Assembly (NCBI GenBank): GCA_028284465.1
Contig: JANQRR010000040.1
Location: 1-64,000 of the forward strand
Origin: Gammaproteobacteria bacterium
GTDB taxonomy: Bacteria > Pseudomonadota > Gammaproteobacteria > JAJFKO01
DNA: 64,000 nucleotides
Direction: 5' to 3'
The first letter of the stretch is position 1, and every line of letters starts with the position of its first letter. Position numbers and translations under genes: made by a program. The notes under the pieces are model-generated. The model worked only from the letters and a program-made list of their open reading frames with translations. It was not told the DNA's origin and searched no databases. Shown in pieces: positions 46,634 through 55,408 of this stretch.

Positions 46634-48010
46634 TCACTTTGTCATTTTTAGTGGGACGAAGCGTTTAAACTTGCCGGTTTCTTGATGGCGAGCAATGCTA
46701 TCGACGATCATGACTTTAATATCAGGTGTTGTTAGTCCTGCTTGTTGTAATTTTTTAATTAATGCTTGTGTGATCTGGTCACAATTAACTTCGCCATTAG
46801 CAATGATTTTAATACTTGCTCCAGTTGTTGTTTGCTTTACTTGATATTCAATGATCTCTGGCTCTTGACCGAGAATATGGCGAAACACCATGGGGTGAAT
46901 TTGCAGATCGTTACCATACATAAACCAATCATCAGTGCGACCTTTTATATCTTTCGCAATCCGATAAGCTGATTTTGTGCTTGTGGTAATATGAACAACA
47001 TCATCGACTTCATAACGAATAATTGGCAATGTATAGTTATATAAATTAGTGATCAATAATTTTTTTGCTGCTTCAGGTTTATTAATTGATTGTAGCTCAT
47101 CGTCTACAGCTTCAATGATAGCAAAATCTTCTGATAACAACATACCCTCATGCTCATCACTTTCTACTCCCATGACTCCAACTTCAACACTGCCCCACAT
47201 ATTATTAACTTTCAAATCCCATGCTTGTTTGATCACTTGCCTTGCATCTTGATCCAATGGCTCTGAGTTAGTTGAAACTCGTTGTGGTTTAATTATTAAT
47301 CTACCCTCTAATGCTTGTTTAGCAAGCTCTTGGATCACTAAACTAAAGCCAATCAAATGAGTTGGCTGAATGTGGTTAAGTTGCTCACAGATTTTAAGTA
47401 ATGGCGTATCTGCGCTAATGCAATAAGCTTGCATTGCTGGCTCTGGAGTAATTGAAAACAATGGCGTACTCGCATGAATTAATGTGGGTGCGGTTAACAC
47501 TGCAATTTTTTTCTTACCAGCAATTGGTTTTTGTAATTCATCACGATATTGATAACGAAAAGTAGCACACCCTACTTTGACAAAAAAATCAATATCCCAA
47601 ATGAATAAACCACGTTTTCCGGTTGAACCGCCAGTTGCCGTAAAATAATATTTATCTTGATAAAAAGGATTGTTAAACTTGCCTTCACGGTATTGTTGTA
47701 AATGATCCTCAGCAATCGCTTTAGTGATCCCAGGAACACAAATGATCTGATCCCAATGATCCATAATATCTTGTTTCGTTGTCGGAGGAATTTTTTCTAC
47801 ATCGCTTAATTGTAGATTGTCGATATCAAGATGTTGGCAACGTTGCTGATACCATGGTGAATGTTTACAGACATGTTGTAATAATTGACGTAATTGAGTA
47901 AGTTGGTGCGCTTCAATCTGAGTCCGATCCCATGTGGTACGTTGCACATACTCAGGTAAATGCGCCTGCACTTTTGCGATTATCTTATCGTGTACAGTTT
48001 GATACGACAT
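46634..48010 (-). CDS. Adenylate-forming CoA ligase, PaaK-like
   Basis: 458 residues of the phenylacetate-CoA ligase/F390-synthetase-like group. The AMP-binding P-loop is YYFTATGGSTGKRGLF; VSTNSEPLDQDARQVI, NMWGSVEVGVMG and YTLPIIRYEVDD follow, with the C-terminal hinge IKGRTDDWFMYGND. It activates an organic acid as acyl-AMP and probably the CoA thioester; the acid is unknown. It follows fadE by 16 bases on the same strand, so a role in acyl-CoA supply is plausible. Confidence 0.82.
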   Translation of the reverse strand: MSYQTVHDKIIAKVQAHLPEYVQRTTWDRTQIEAHQLTQLRQLLQHVCKHSPWYQQRCQHLDIDNLQLSDVEKIPPTTKQDIMDHWDQIICVPGITKAIAEDHLQQYREGKFNNPFYQDKYYFTATGGSTGKRGLFIWDIDFFVKVGCATFRYQYRDELQKPIAGKKKIAVLTAPTLIHASTPLFSITPEPAMQAYCISADTPLLKICEQLNHIQPTHLIGFSLVIQELAKQALEGRLIIKPQRVSTNSEPLDQDARQVIKQAWDLKVNNMWGSVEVGVMGVESDEHEGMLLSEDFAIIEAVDDELQSINKPEAAKKLLITNLYNYTLPIIRYEVDDVVHITTSTKSAYRIAKDIKGRTDDWFMYGNDLQIHPMVFRHILGQEPEIIEYQVKQTTTGASIKIIANGEVNCDQITQALIKKLQQAGLTTPDIKVMIVDSIARHQETGKFKRFVPLKMTK

Positions 48011-48026
48011 CAGCTACATTCCATTG

Positions 48027-50459
48027 CTACGCTGTTTTATTTGTCAGCTCATCTGGCGCAAAATCATCAACTGCAATGACTTCTAAACGCAATTTATCCA
48101 TTTCTAATAATTCATCAGCTTGCGATTGTGTAATAATTTTTTTCGCTAATGCATCAGTAACTTTAGCGGCAAACGTCAAACCAGAGATTTTACCTTCTTT
48201 GGCTGCATGCTTAATAATTTTTTCCTGATCTTTTAATGCGAGCACTCGCTCAAAACACTTGCCTACTTTTCCAACAAAATTATGCTCCGTAGGTGCAACA
48301 TAAGCTCCTGCCGTTAAACGTTCTCGCATTGGTGATTTCGATATTAAACGACGCGTGATTTTTTTGCTGAGTGCGTCTTTAGGTTCTTCAAGATGCACGC
48401 CTAATGGAAAAGTAATAACTCGCAATAAAATACCGACGAAACGATTAGGGAAATTAGCCAAGTAACTATTAAATTGCTTTTTAATAGTATTAATAATGTC
48501 ATGCAAAGTTAATTCAACTAACGGATAATCTTCATCATGCTCACCTTGATCAATAAAATGCTTCAACACTGCAGAGCCAATATATAGCATGCTAAAAATA
48601 TCTGATAAGCGCCCGGAAAGAATTTCACGACGTTTTAATTGCCCACCTAATATTCCCATAGAAATATCAGCTGTAATAGCAAATGCTGCGCTAAACCGTG
48701 ATAATTTTTGGAAATATTTTTTGGTTCTGCCTGGTGGTGAACCTGCCAATTTAGAACACGTTAAACCTAATAATAATGATCGCACAATATTGCTAACTAC
48801 CATTCCCATGTGTGCGAATATTGCTTCATCAAATTGTTTAAGGCTATCAATTTGATCGCCATCTATCGCCGCTTCCAATGATTTTAAAATATAGGGATGA
48901 CAACGAATTGCACCTTGACCAAAAATAATTAAGCATCGCGTTAAGATATTTGCACCTTCAACAGTTACACCAATTGGAAAACCTTGATAATTACGCCCTA
49001 AATAATTTTTTGGCCCTAGACAGATCCCTTTGCCACCGTGGATATCCATAGCATCATTCGCTACTTTGCGCGCCGATTCAATCGCATGATATTTAACAAT
49101 AGCTGATGGCACTGCAGGTTTTTCTCCAAGATCAATTAAAGTTGTAGTTAAACGTCGTGCTGAATCAATCAAATACGTGTTACCAGCAATGCGTGTTAAC
49201 GCTTCTTCAACACCTTCAAAATGACCGATTGGCGTATTAAATTGTTCACGAATACGCGCATAAGCACCAGAAGAAAATGCCACAACTTTAGCACCACCAA
49301 TAGCACTAGCAGGTAGCGTTATAGCGCGTCCTACCGATAAACATTCAACTAACATTCTCCAACCATGACCTGCCATTTTAGTACCGCCAATGATCCAATC
49401 AACTGGCACAAACACATCTTTACCTTGGATAGGCCCGTTTTGAAAAGGAATGTTTAACGGAAAATGACGTCGACCAATGGTTATGCCTGGAGTGTTTCTT
49501 GGAATTAACGCACAAGTGATCCCAATATCTTCTTTATCACCTAATAAATGATCGGGATCAAATAACCGAAACGCTAAACCAATTATGGTTGCGATTGGCG
49601 CTAACGTAATATAACGTTTATTCCAATTTAAGCGAATGCCAATGATTTCTTTACCTTCATGTTGCCCCTTACACACAATACCCACATCAGGAATGGCGGT
49701 TGCATCGGAACCGGCAATTGGCCCAGTTAAGGCAAAACAAGGGATTTCTTCACCTTTCGCTAAGCGTGGCAATAAATGATCTTTTTGTTCATCAGTACCA
49801 TATTTCATTAACAATTCAGCTGGGCCTAATGAATTTGGTACTGCAACTGTAGAGCCGACGGTGATACTAGAACCATAGATCCGCGCTAAAATTTCTGAAT
49901 TTGCAAATGCTGAAAAATCTTTGCCGCCATATTGTTTAGGAATAATAAAACTAAAGAAACCTTGTTCTTTGATAAATTGCCAAACTTCTGGTGGCAAATC
50001 ACAATTTTTATGCGTGATCTCCCAATCATTGATCATCGAGCAAAGTTCATTTACTGGGCCATCTAAAAATGCTTGTTCTTCTTTAGTTAGTTGTGGCTTA
50101 GGATATTTCAATAACACTCGCCAATCTGGGTAACCTGAAAATAATTCGCGGCCCCAACTTACCGTGCCTGCTTTAATTGCTTGTTGCTCGGTTTCGGATA
50201 TTTTTGGCATTGCCCGTCGATATAATTTTAATAAGCGTTTTGAAAGTAATTGGCGCCGGATGGGTTTTACATTTAGGATTACTGCAATACCAATGAAGAA
50301 AATCGCCGCGATGGTTTTGAAGATAACATGTGCCGGGCTAAAGTAACAATAAAATCCTAATAAAACTAAAAATGACAATGTCCATACACTTAAAGAAGAG
50401 CGTTTATACGCTAACGCAAAAAATGCGCCAATAACGATTAACCACCAAACTAATGCCAT
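48027..50459 (-). CDS. fadE: Acyl-CoA dehydrogenase FadE
   Basis: First step of fatty acid beta-oxidation. 810 residues, E. coli FadE 814, a long form with N-terminal membrane segments (WWLIVIGAFFALAYK and the following hydrophobic stretch) and an extra C-terminal domain. The flavin domain shows FFSFIIPKQYGGKDFSAFA, PCFALTGPIAGSDA and IHGGKGICLGPKNYLG. Likely the first gene of a two-gene operon with the PaaK-like ligase. Start ATG 50459 follows AAGGAG-like bases (AAAGGAGCACAAA). Confidence 0.95.
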   Translation of the reverse strand: MALVWWLIVIGAFFALAYKRSSLSVWTLSFLVLLGFYCYFSPAHVIFKTIAAIFFIGIAVILNVKPIRRQLLSKRLLKLYRRAMPKISETEQQAIKAGTVSWGRELFSGYPDWRVLLKYPKPQLTKEEQAFLDGPVNELCSMINDWEITHKNCDLPPEVWQFIKEQGFFSFIIPKQYGGKDFSAFANSEILARIYGSSITVGSTVAVPNSLGPAELLMKYGTDEQKDHLLPRLAKGEEIPCFALTGPIAGSDATAIPDVGIVCKGQHEGKEIIGIRLNWNKRYITLAPIATIIGLAFRLFDPDHLLGDKEDIGITCALIPRNTPGITIGRRHFPLNIPFQNGPIQGKDVFVPVDWIIGGTKMAGHGWRMLVECLSVGRAITLPASAIGGAKVVAFSSGAYARIREQFNTPIGHFEGVEEALTRIAGNTYLIDSARRLTTTLIDLGEKPAVPSAIVKYHAIESARKVANDAMDIHGGKGICLGPKNYLGRNYQGFPIGVTVEGANILTRCLIIFGQGAIRCHPYILKSLEAAIDGDQIDSLKQFDEAIFAHMGMVVSNIVRSLLLGLTCSKLAGSPPGRTKKYFQKLSRFSAAFAITADISMGILGGQLKRREILSGRLSDIFSMLYIGSAVLKHFIDQGEHDEDYPLVELTLHDIINTIKKQFNSYLANFPNRFVGILLRVITFPLGVHLEEPKDALSKKITRRLISKSPMRERLTAGAYVAPTEHNFVGKVGKCFERVLALKDQEKIIKHAAKEGKISGLTFAAKVTDALAKKIITQSQADELLEMDKLRLEVIAVDDFAPDELTNKTA

Positions 50460-50531
50460 TTTGTGCTCCTTTTTTTAATTTATTTATTCCTAATCATTAT
50501 GGTCACGACAACAACATAATCTTGTCACATT

Positions 50532-50632
50532 GTCATTGCGACCGCGAGCAACGCGCAGCGGGAAGCAATCCAGAGATTTTCTAATTTAAAATTACTGGAT
50601 TGCTTCGTCCCCTTCGGGTCCTCGCAATGACG
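50532..50632. repeat. Paired palindromic repeats upstream of fadE
   Basis: The left copy has an enlarged apex (GCGACCGCGAGCAACGCGCAGC) and the right copy has the CCCCTTCGGGT apex. Outer bases GTCATTGCG and AAGCAATCCAG are kept in both. They fill most of the gap between fadE and the SIMPL-like gene. Confidence 0.85.
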
Positions 50633-50650
50633 ATCTCTCATAATTACTTT

Positions 50651-51364
50651 CTATGATGATTCCTGATCCTCAAACTGACTAGCAATCACGACCACCGCAT
50701 GCTCAATCAATTTATTGCCAACTTGCAGTTGCGGTGCCGGGGTTGGCATTACCGCCGCTACCATTGTGCGACTACGATATTTTGGCTTAGGTGTTGTAAT
50801 GTTAATGCCACCAAAATTAATTAAATGAATTTGAAAATCTTGTTGCGGGTAGATTTTATTAAGCTCGGCAATTTCTGCTTTTGCTTGTTGATAAAGTTTC
50901 ATGCGTAATGCTTTACGAACTTTAGCAATATCTGCCATGCTAGGAGTAAATTCAATCGATTGGATTTTTAAAGTAAACCCTGGTTTGCTCGCTTGCTTCG
51001 CTTTGCCGCGTAAACCTGGCAATGTCGCTTCAGCGATACGTGCTTGCGCCGTCACATTGACTTGCTCCAAACCAGATTGGCCTTGGCTGCGCTGATAATT
51101 GGTTATATGCCATTGCGCCTTATTATCAATTTGTTGCAGCTTTTGCATGATGTGTTGATGCGCTTGCGCTAGCTGCGTTTTATTTAAGGTGGCATTGATA
51201 GCGACAATAACTTTAGCGGTTTTAGTTTGCACCCATTGCTGCGCTTGTAACTGAAGGATAATGCGATTTAACCGTGGCCGATTTGAATCATTATCCGCAT
51301 ATACATTGGTGAAAGCCATTAATGAACAAGATATAAACAGCAATAAGGTGATGATTTTACGCAT
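50651..51364 (-). CDS. Periplasmic SIMPL-like (DUF541) protein
   Basis: 237 residues from the ATG at 51364, which follows GGAGGAAAATT; the frame upstream to 51400 is not needed. A signal peptide ends about residue 23 (FTNVYA, then DND). The mature part has the alternating pattern of SIMPL domains: a repeated beta strand and long helix (TAKVIVAINATLNKTQLAQA, then SGLEQVNVTAQARI). The similarity is weak and from pattern only. Some family members are outer-membrane or periplasmic stress proteins; role here unknown. Alternative: an unrelated periplasmic protein. Confidence 0.6.
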   Translation of the reverse strand: MRKIITLLLFISCSLMAFTNVYADNDSNRPRLNRIILQLQAQQWVQTKTAKVIVAINATLNKTQLAQAHQHIMQKLQQIDNKAQWHITNYQRSQGQSGLEQVNVTAQARIAEATLPGLRGKAKQASKPGFTLKIQSIEFTPSMADIAKVRKALRMKLYQQAKAEIAELNKIYPQQDFQIHLINFGGINITTPKPKYRSRTMVAAVMPTPAPQLQVGNKLIEHAVVVIASQFEDQESS

Positions 51365-51541
51365 AATTTTCCTCCATAAGAGCTTTTTTGAGTATATCAT
51401 ACAACTTATTGATATATAGGTATTTTTTATGAACAGTCTAGCTGAGTTTTGCTGTCACTTGGCTTGCAAATATGGCGAATTAATGGTATATTAGGGATAT
51501 AAAAATTTTAAGATCAATCACTTGGATATGAGGTAATAATT

Positions 51542-51994
51542 ATGGGTCCATACGAACATATAGCAAAATTTGCTCACGAACTTCGAAATACGTTAAGAAA
51601 CGCTTTATCAGGTTTTGGTTTTGTTCAAGGTGATACAAAACAACCACAGCGTGAAAATAAAAAATCTCAGCCTCATACCAGTGCGATGTTAAACTTTGCC
51701 ATTCGTCAACCAGTGCAACCAGCTGCCGTTGGAGGCGCTACAGGTGTTGTGCCACATCCAGTTCTGATAGGCCCTCAACATGATGGTATGACTGATGCTC
51801 ATGTAGCTCAAGATGCAAATCGCAATGTCGATCTTAAAGCAAAAGTGAAAGCCGATGCACAACGTGCTACTACTAAGGCTAACGATGCGCCAGAAAATCA
51901 ACCTGAGTTAAATAATACACTTACTAATGCTAATGACCTAAAATACAATCACACACCGACAAAAGGTCATACATTTAGACCATCACCATTCTAA
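51542..51994 (+). CDS. Orphan 150-residue polar protein
   Basis: Not recognised. The first 25 residues form an amphipathic helix (YEHIAKFAHELRNTLRNAL); the rest is polar and rich in Asn, Gln, Ala, Thr and Pro, probably disordered, ending HTFRPSPF. No signal peptide. GAGGTAATAATT precedes the ATG. The N-terminal helix followed by a disordered body resembles the split gene at 6627-7634 (MKPEQFAAFVEKIKSAF). Possibly another secreted protein of this genome; no evidence beyond composition. Confidence 0.6.
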   Translation: MGPYEHIAKFAHELRNTLRNALSGFGFVQGDTKQPQRENKKSQPHTSAMLNFAIRQPVQPAAVGGATGVVPHPVLIGPQHDGMTDAHVAQDANRNVDLKAKVKADAQRATTKANDAPENQPELNNTLTNANDLKYNHTPTKGHTFRPSPF

Positions 51995-52012
51995 TTGATT
52001 TTTTCCTAGGAT

Positions 52013-52034
52013 CTGCGTGCTCTTTAGCACGCAG
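52013..52034 (+). terminator. Perfect 8-bp hairpin after the orphan gene, weak terminator candidate
   Basis: CTGCGTGC-TCTTTA-GCACGCAG. The stem is perfect, but it is followed by ATAATTATAT and not by a T-run, so termination at this place is uncertain. Confidence 0.4.
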
Positions 52035-52053
52035 ATAATTATATATAGATTTT

Positions 52054-52089
52054 CTGGATTGCTTCGTCGTTACACTCCTCGCAATGACG
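52054..52089. repeat. Dispersed palindromic repeat, single copy
   Basis: CTGGATTGCTTCGTCGTTAC...CTCCTCGCAATGACG, 20 bases after the hairpin at 52013-52034 and before the duplicated membrane protein gene. Confidence 0.85.
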
Positions 52090-52214
52090 AACTTTATATT
52101 AACAAGTGCTATATATTCATTCACTAGCCTAGCTATACCACTTCATAACTGGCTATACCATTTCATGGTATGATATTCTAAAATTCTTATTAGCTTGCAA
52201 GGATGATACGTTAA

Positions 52215-53540
52215 ATGGATTTTATCCGCCAAAAAATAGCAATCAAGCTGCTGCGCATTCCGGTCTATGAGATCACCATAATTTTACTCGGCTGTATCAT
52301 GATCAATGAATTCTTTGTTGGTCTCAATGTTGGCTGGTTCACACCCGTCGGGTTTTTTACTCAAGTAATGCGTTTTGTTCACGAAGGTGGCGCACCGTTG
52401 TGGTGGAAATCTATGCTTATCGGTATGGCCAATCATGCTCAAGTGTTTGCCCTGCTACTTGAAGTTTTTCTGGCAGTCACCGGGATTTTAGCTGTACTAT
52501 TAATTTTACGTGGTATTGTTGCGATCGTTATTGCGATCTTTTGTTTTATGCTATGGATAACTCAGTGGCAATATCCATCCAGCTGGATCTTCGAATTATT
52601 ATTTCCAGCCACCATTGGTTTATGTGCTGGCATTGCAACTTTGCGTCATAAAATATTAGGTGATAGTTTTTTTGGTAAACTTCCTATTATTTGGCGATTC
52701 ATTTTTATTATCATCGCCTCAGCTTGGTTATGGTATGCCTTCACTTTGTCAAAAAATGGTGACATGCACAACCTCACCATTGCCTGGCAAACAGCGATAA
52801 GTGTTTTTATATTATTGTTAGGTTTGTTAGGGCTTGATCAACTCAGATCATTAAATAAAAATCCTATGCAAAACAAAATCCCGTGGGCAGACATTATTAT
52901 CATTATTATTGGTGCAATGTTGATAGTACAAGTGTATGCTGATGCGGCATTACAATGGTACACAACTAAAGGTTATGCTGCACTTGCTGCAAGCTATGCT
53001 AAAACTGGCGCTTCCCCAAAATGGTTTAAATCTTTTTTAAGTTGGTCGGCACAACAAGCCAGTATTTTTGTATATGCTCAAGCTATCTTTGAAACTGCTG
53101 CCGCTGTTACTTTAACAACGTTAATTTTACGCGGCCCAATGCTGTTATTATCAACTGGCTTATTTGCTATTTTAATGTATGCAGAATTTGGCGTTGTGCC
53201 TCATGGGCCTGCGCATTTACTCAATCCACCAAATTGGGTATGGGAATTAATGTTTGTCACTATTGTAGGTTTGTTTTTAAGTTTGCAAAAATTAGGTGAA
53301 TTCATTAATGCTAAAACTATCAAAGATGCTTTACTTGGACCCAAAATATTTAATTCTTTATTCTATTTATGGCGAATTCTTATCGCTGTATTTGCCAGCA
53401 TTGCTTTATCCATAGCATGTTATGGAACACATATTGGTAAAATAGCTTATATTAATATTACCTGGCAAGCGGGATTAACGTTTTTTATTTGTTTAATCAT
53501 TAATGCTGCACTTGATTACTGGCGAAAAAAAGCTGATTAA
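52215..53540 (+). CDS. Membrane protein with two similar halves, DoxX-like
   Basis: 441 residues, about 8-10 membrane segments. The halves match: PLWWKSMLIGMANHAQVFALLLE then LILRG, WIFELLFPATIGL in the first (about 55-140), and PKWFKSFLSWSAQQASIF then LILRG, WVWELMFVTIVGL in the second (about 270-365). Each resembles a four-helix DoxX-type unit, the family of small membrane subunits linked to quinone or sulfur oxidation. No redox motif is visible. Spaced 60-odd bases from the next gene on the same strand. Family call tentative; the duplication itself is clear. Confidence 0.65.
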   Translation: MDFIRQKIAIKLLRIPVYEITIILLGCIMINEFFVGLNVGWFTPVGFFTQVMRFVHEGGAPLWWKSMLIGMANHAQVFALLLEVFLAVTGILAVLLILRGIVAIVIAIFCFMLWITQWQYPSSWIFELLFPATIGLCAGIATLRHKILGDSFFGKLPIIWRFIFIIIASAWLWYAFTLSKNGDMHNLTIAWQTAISVFILLLGLLGLDQLRSLNKNPMQNKIPWADIIIIIIGAMLIVQVYADAALQWYTTKGYAALAASYAKTGASPKWFKSFLSWSAQQASIFVYAQAIFETAAAVTLTTLILRGPMLLLSTGLFAILMYAEFGVVPHGPAHLLNPPNWVWELMFVTIVGLFLSLQKLGEFINAKTIKDALLGPKIFNSLFYLWRILIAVFASIALSIACYGTHIGKIAYINITWQAGLTFFICLIINAALDYWRKKAD

Positions 53541-53620
53541 TTACGGCAATTGACACTTGTCTCCAATCTTACTAATTTATATAGTAATATAGGGTTATTA
53601 ATTTAAATGGATTTTAATTT

Positions 53621-54394
53621 ATGACAATGCAAACACTCCAACAAAATAATACTTACCGCATCGGCCAAGTCGTGCCAAGCTCTAATGTCACCATGGAAAT
53701 TGAGATCGCTTCGATGTTGCGAGCGCGCGAAACTATTCTTCCAGAACGATTCTCTTGTCATAGCAGCCGGATCCGCATGCGCAATATTAATATTGCTGAA
53801 CTCAAAGCAATGAACCAAACTATTAAACAAGGTGTTCGTGCACTCTTAGATGCTGACATAGATATCATTGCTTTTGCTTGTTTAGTAGCTATTATGGCTG
53901 AAGGTCATGGTGCTCATCATCATTTAACTGAAACATATAATAAATATATTCAAAGCCAACAATCTGCCATCACTTTCAACACCAGTGCTGGCGCATTGCT
54001 TAATGCATTGAAGATATTACAAGCTAATAACATTGTTTTGATCGCACCCTATGGTGATGATTTAACAAAAGTACTGATTGATTACCTTACTCATGAGAAT
54101 TTTAATGTTATTGATTATCACAATTTATCGGTAACTGAAAATACAAAAGTCGGCAGGCTTGAACAGCACAAACTTATGGATTATGTGTCCAATTTAAAAC
54201 ATCATCAAGCTGATGTGATCGTGATTTCTGCCTGCGTACAAATGCCCAGCCTAACAATGATTGAAAAAGCCGAGACTGAATTTAATAAACCAGTGATATC
54301 AGCTGCAACAGCCACAATGTTTCAATTATTAAAAACCTTAAAATTATCTGCACAAGTACCGAACGCTGGCAAACTTCTTTCAGGTATTTTCTAG
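53621..54394 (+). CDS. Maleate isomerase / Asp-Glu racemase superfamily enzyme
   Basis: 257 residues. The start VPSSNVTMEIEI matches maleate cis-trans isomerase (PSSNxTME), with the two catalytic cysteines in FACLVAIMAEG (about residue 85) and VISACVQMPSL (about 200). Maleate isomerases convert maleate to fumarate; arylmalonate decarboxylase is a close relative. The second in-frame Met (MQTL) is an equally good start. Its last 4 bases overlap the convergent P-loop gene. Substrate not proven. Confidence 0.83.
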   Translation: MTMQTLQQNNTYRIGQVVPSSNVTMEIEIASMLRARETILPERFSCHSSRIRMRNINIAELKAMNQTIKQGVRALLDADIDIIAFACLVAIMAEGHGAHHHLTETYNKYIQSQQSAITFNTSAGALLNALKILQANNIVLIAPYGDDLTKVLIDYLTHENFNVIDYHNLSVTENTKVGRLEQHKLMDYVSNLKHHQADVIVISACVQMPSLTMIEKAETEFNKPVISAATATMFQLLKTLKLSAQVPNAGKLLSGIF

Positions 54395-54921
54395 AAGTTA
54401 TTAGACGTTTTCTGGATTGCTTCGTCCCCTTCGGGTCCTCGCAATGACGGAATGGTACACTTTGAAGTAATATGAATAACCTTTTTATGATCTTGATTTG
54501 TTTTAATGTGTTCTAAAATAATTGGCTTCACCAGGTTAGGAAAATTCCAAATTATTTTTATTAATTTTCTTATAATTAAAATTTCTGGGCATCGTGTTGG
54601 CAATTCTGCTCTTGAACGAAATAAATACCGCCAATTACGTTTAGCTACTCGCCAATAGCAAGTATATCTTGGAAAATCTAGAAAAATTATTGTATCTGCT
54701 TTTTCAAGTGCGATTTTAGAAACGCCATCAATAATCCATGTTGGCTTTTCAGTAAGTTGATTAATGATTGCATTTTTTTGTTCTGTAGGGGTTAATTTCC
54801 AGCCTGACTGCCATACAATCTTATCTAAATGAATCACTTCTTTAATATTAAGATCATAGGCCAATTTACGAACCAATGTCGTTTTGCCTGAGCCAGCATT
54901 GCCAGTAACTAAAATTTTCAT
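54391..54921 (-). CDS. Small P-loop kinase-like protein with repeat-derived C-terminus
   Basis: 176 residues from the ATG at 54921 (MKILVTGNAGSGKTT...), where Walker A appears at once; upstream frame to 55020 is membrane-like but poorly supported. It resembles adenylate-kinase-like FlaR/topology-modulation proteins: IDGVSKIALEKADTIIFLDFPR, and an Arg-rich lid (RVAKRNWRYLFRSR). The last 18 or so residues (PSLRGPEGDEAIQKTSNNF) are read from a copy of the dispersed palindromic repeat at 54412-54449. That insertion replaced or extended the native C-terminus. Function unknown; phosphoryl transfer is likely. Confidence 0.75.
   Translation of the reverse strand: MKILVTGNAGSGKTTLVRKLAYDLNIKEVIHLDKIVWQSGWKLTPTEQKNAIINQLTEKPTWIIDGVSKIALEKADTIIFLDFPRYTCYWRVAKRNWRYLFRSRAELPTRCPEILIIRKLIKIIWNFPNLVKPIILEHIKTNQDHKKVIHITSKCTIPSLRGPEGDEAIQKTSNNF
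54412..54449. repeat. Dispersed palindromic repeat inside a coding region
   Basis: CTGGATTGCTTCGTCCCCTTCGGGTCCTCGCAATGACG, fully inside the P-loop gene and in frame on the minus strand. See the finding on repeat-derived protein tails. Confidence 0.85.
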
Positions 54922-55037
54922 GTTATGCAGCGTAACAGAAATCAGAGAAATAGCTATAAGCTGGCTTGATCCTAGGCAAAAAATTGTTACAATAGCGCCA
55001 AAGTAACAGCTCAAAAGCAAAGCAATAGGATCTTAAC

Positions 55038-55397
55038 ATGCCACAATATGAGTTAAGTTTATCTCCAATACAACTTAAAGTCCGACTGGGTTGTTATCCC
55101 GATGAGCGTGAAACACCACAAACAGTTGACTGTCATATCAAGTTAAAATTTAAACAAATGCCACAAGCCTGCACAACTGACAATATTGCCGATACCATTT
55201 GTTATCAGCAACTTTCTAATGAGCTGCAAGCAGCTTGTGATCAACGTGAATTTAAATTGATCGAATACTTAAGTGCAGAATTAATTCAGCAAATTAATGG
55301 ATCCTCACCATTGATTGAAAAAGTATCATTAAAAGTTATTAAAAATCCCCCGCTAGATAATGTGCCCGCTTGTGCTTTTAGCATTATTGATGAATAG
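55038..55397 (+). CDS. folB: Dihydroneopterin aldolase
   Basis: Cleaves 7,8-dihydroneopterin to 6-hydroxymethyl-dihydropterin in folate synthesis. 119 residues, the usual size. IQLKVRLGCYPDERETPQTV opens the protein; FKLIEYLSAELIQQIN holds the catalytic region and VSLKVIKNPPL the Lys near the end. The next gene (folK-folP fusion) starts 11 bases later, so the products act in immediate succession. Starts divergently from the P-loop gene. Confidence 0.92.
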   Translation: MPQYELSLSPIQLKVRLGCYPDERETPQTVDCHIKLKFKQMPQACTTDNIADTICYQQLSNELQAACDQREFKLIEYLSAELIQQINGSSPLIEKVSLKVIKNPPLDNVPACAFSIIDE

Positions 55398-55408
55398 CTA
55401 GGATTATT

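Noticed and set aside
52013-52034. Strong Rho-independent terminator
   Set aside because: The stem is good but no T-run follows on either strand; kept only as a weak candidate.
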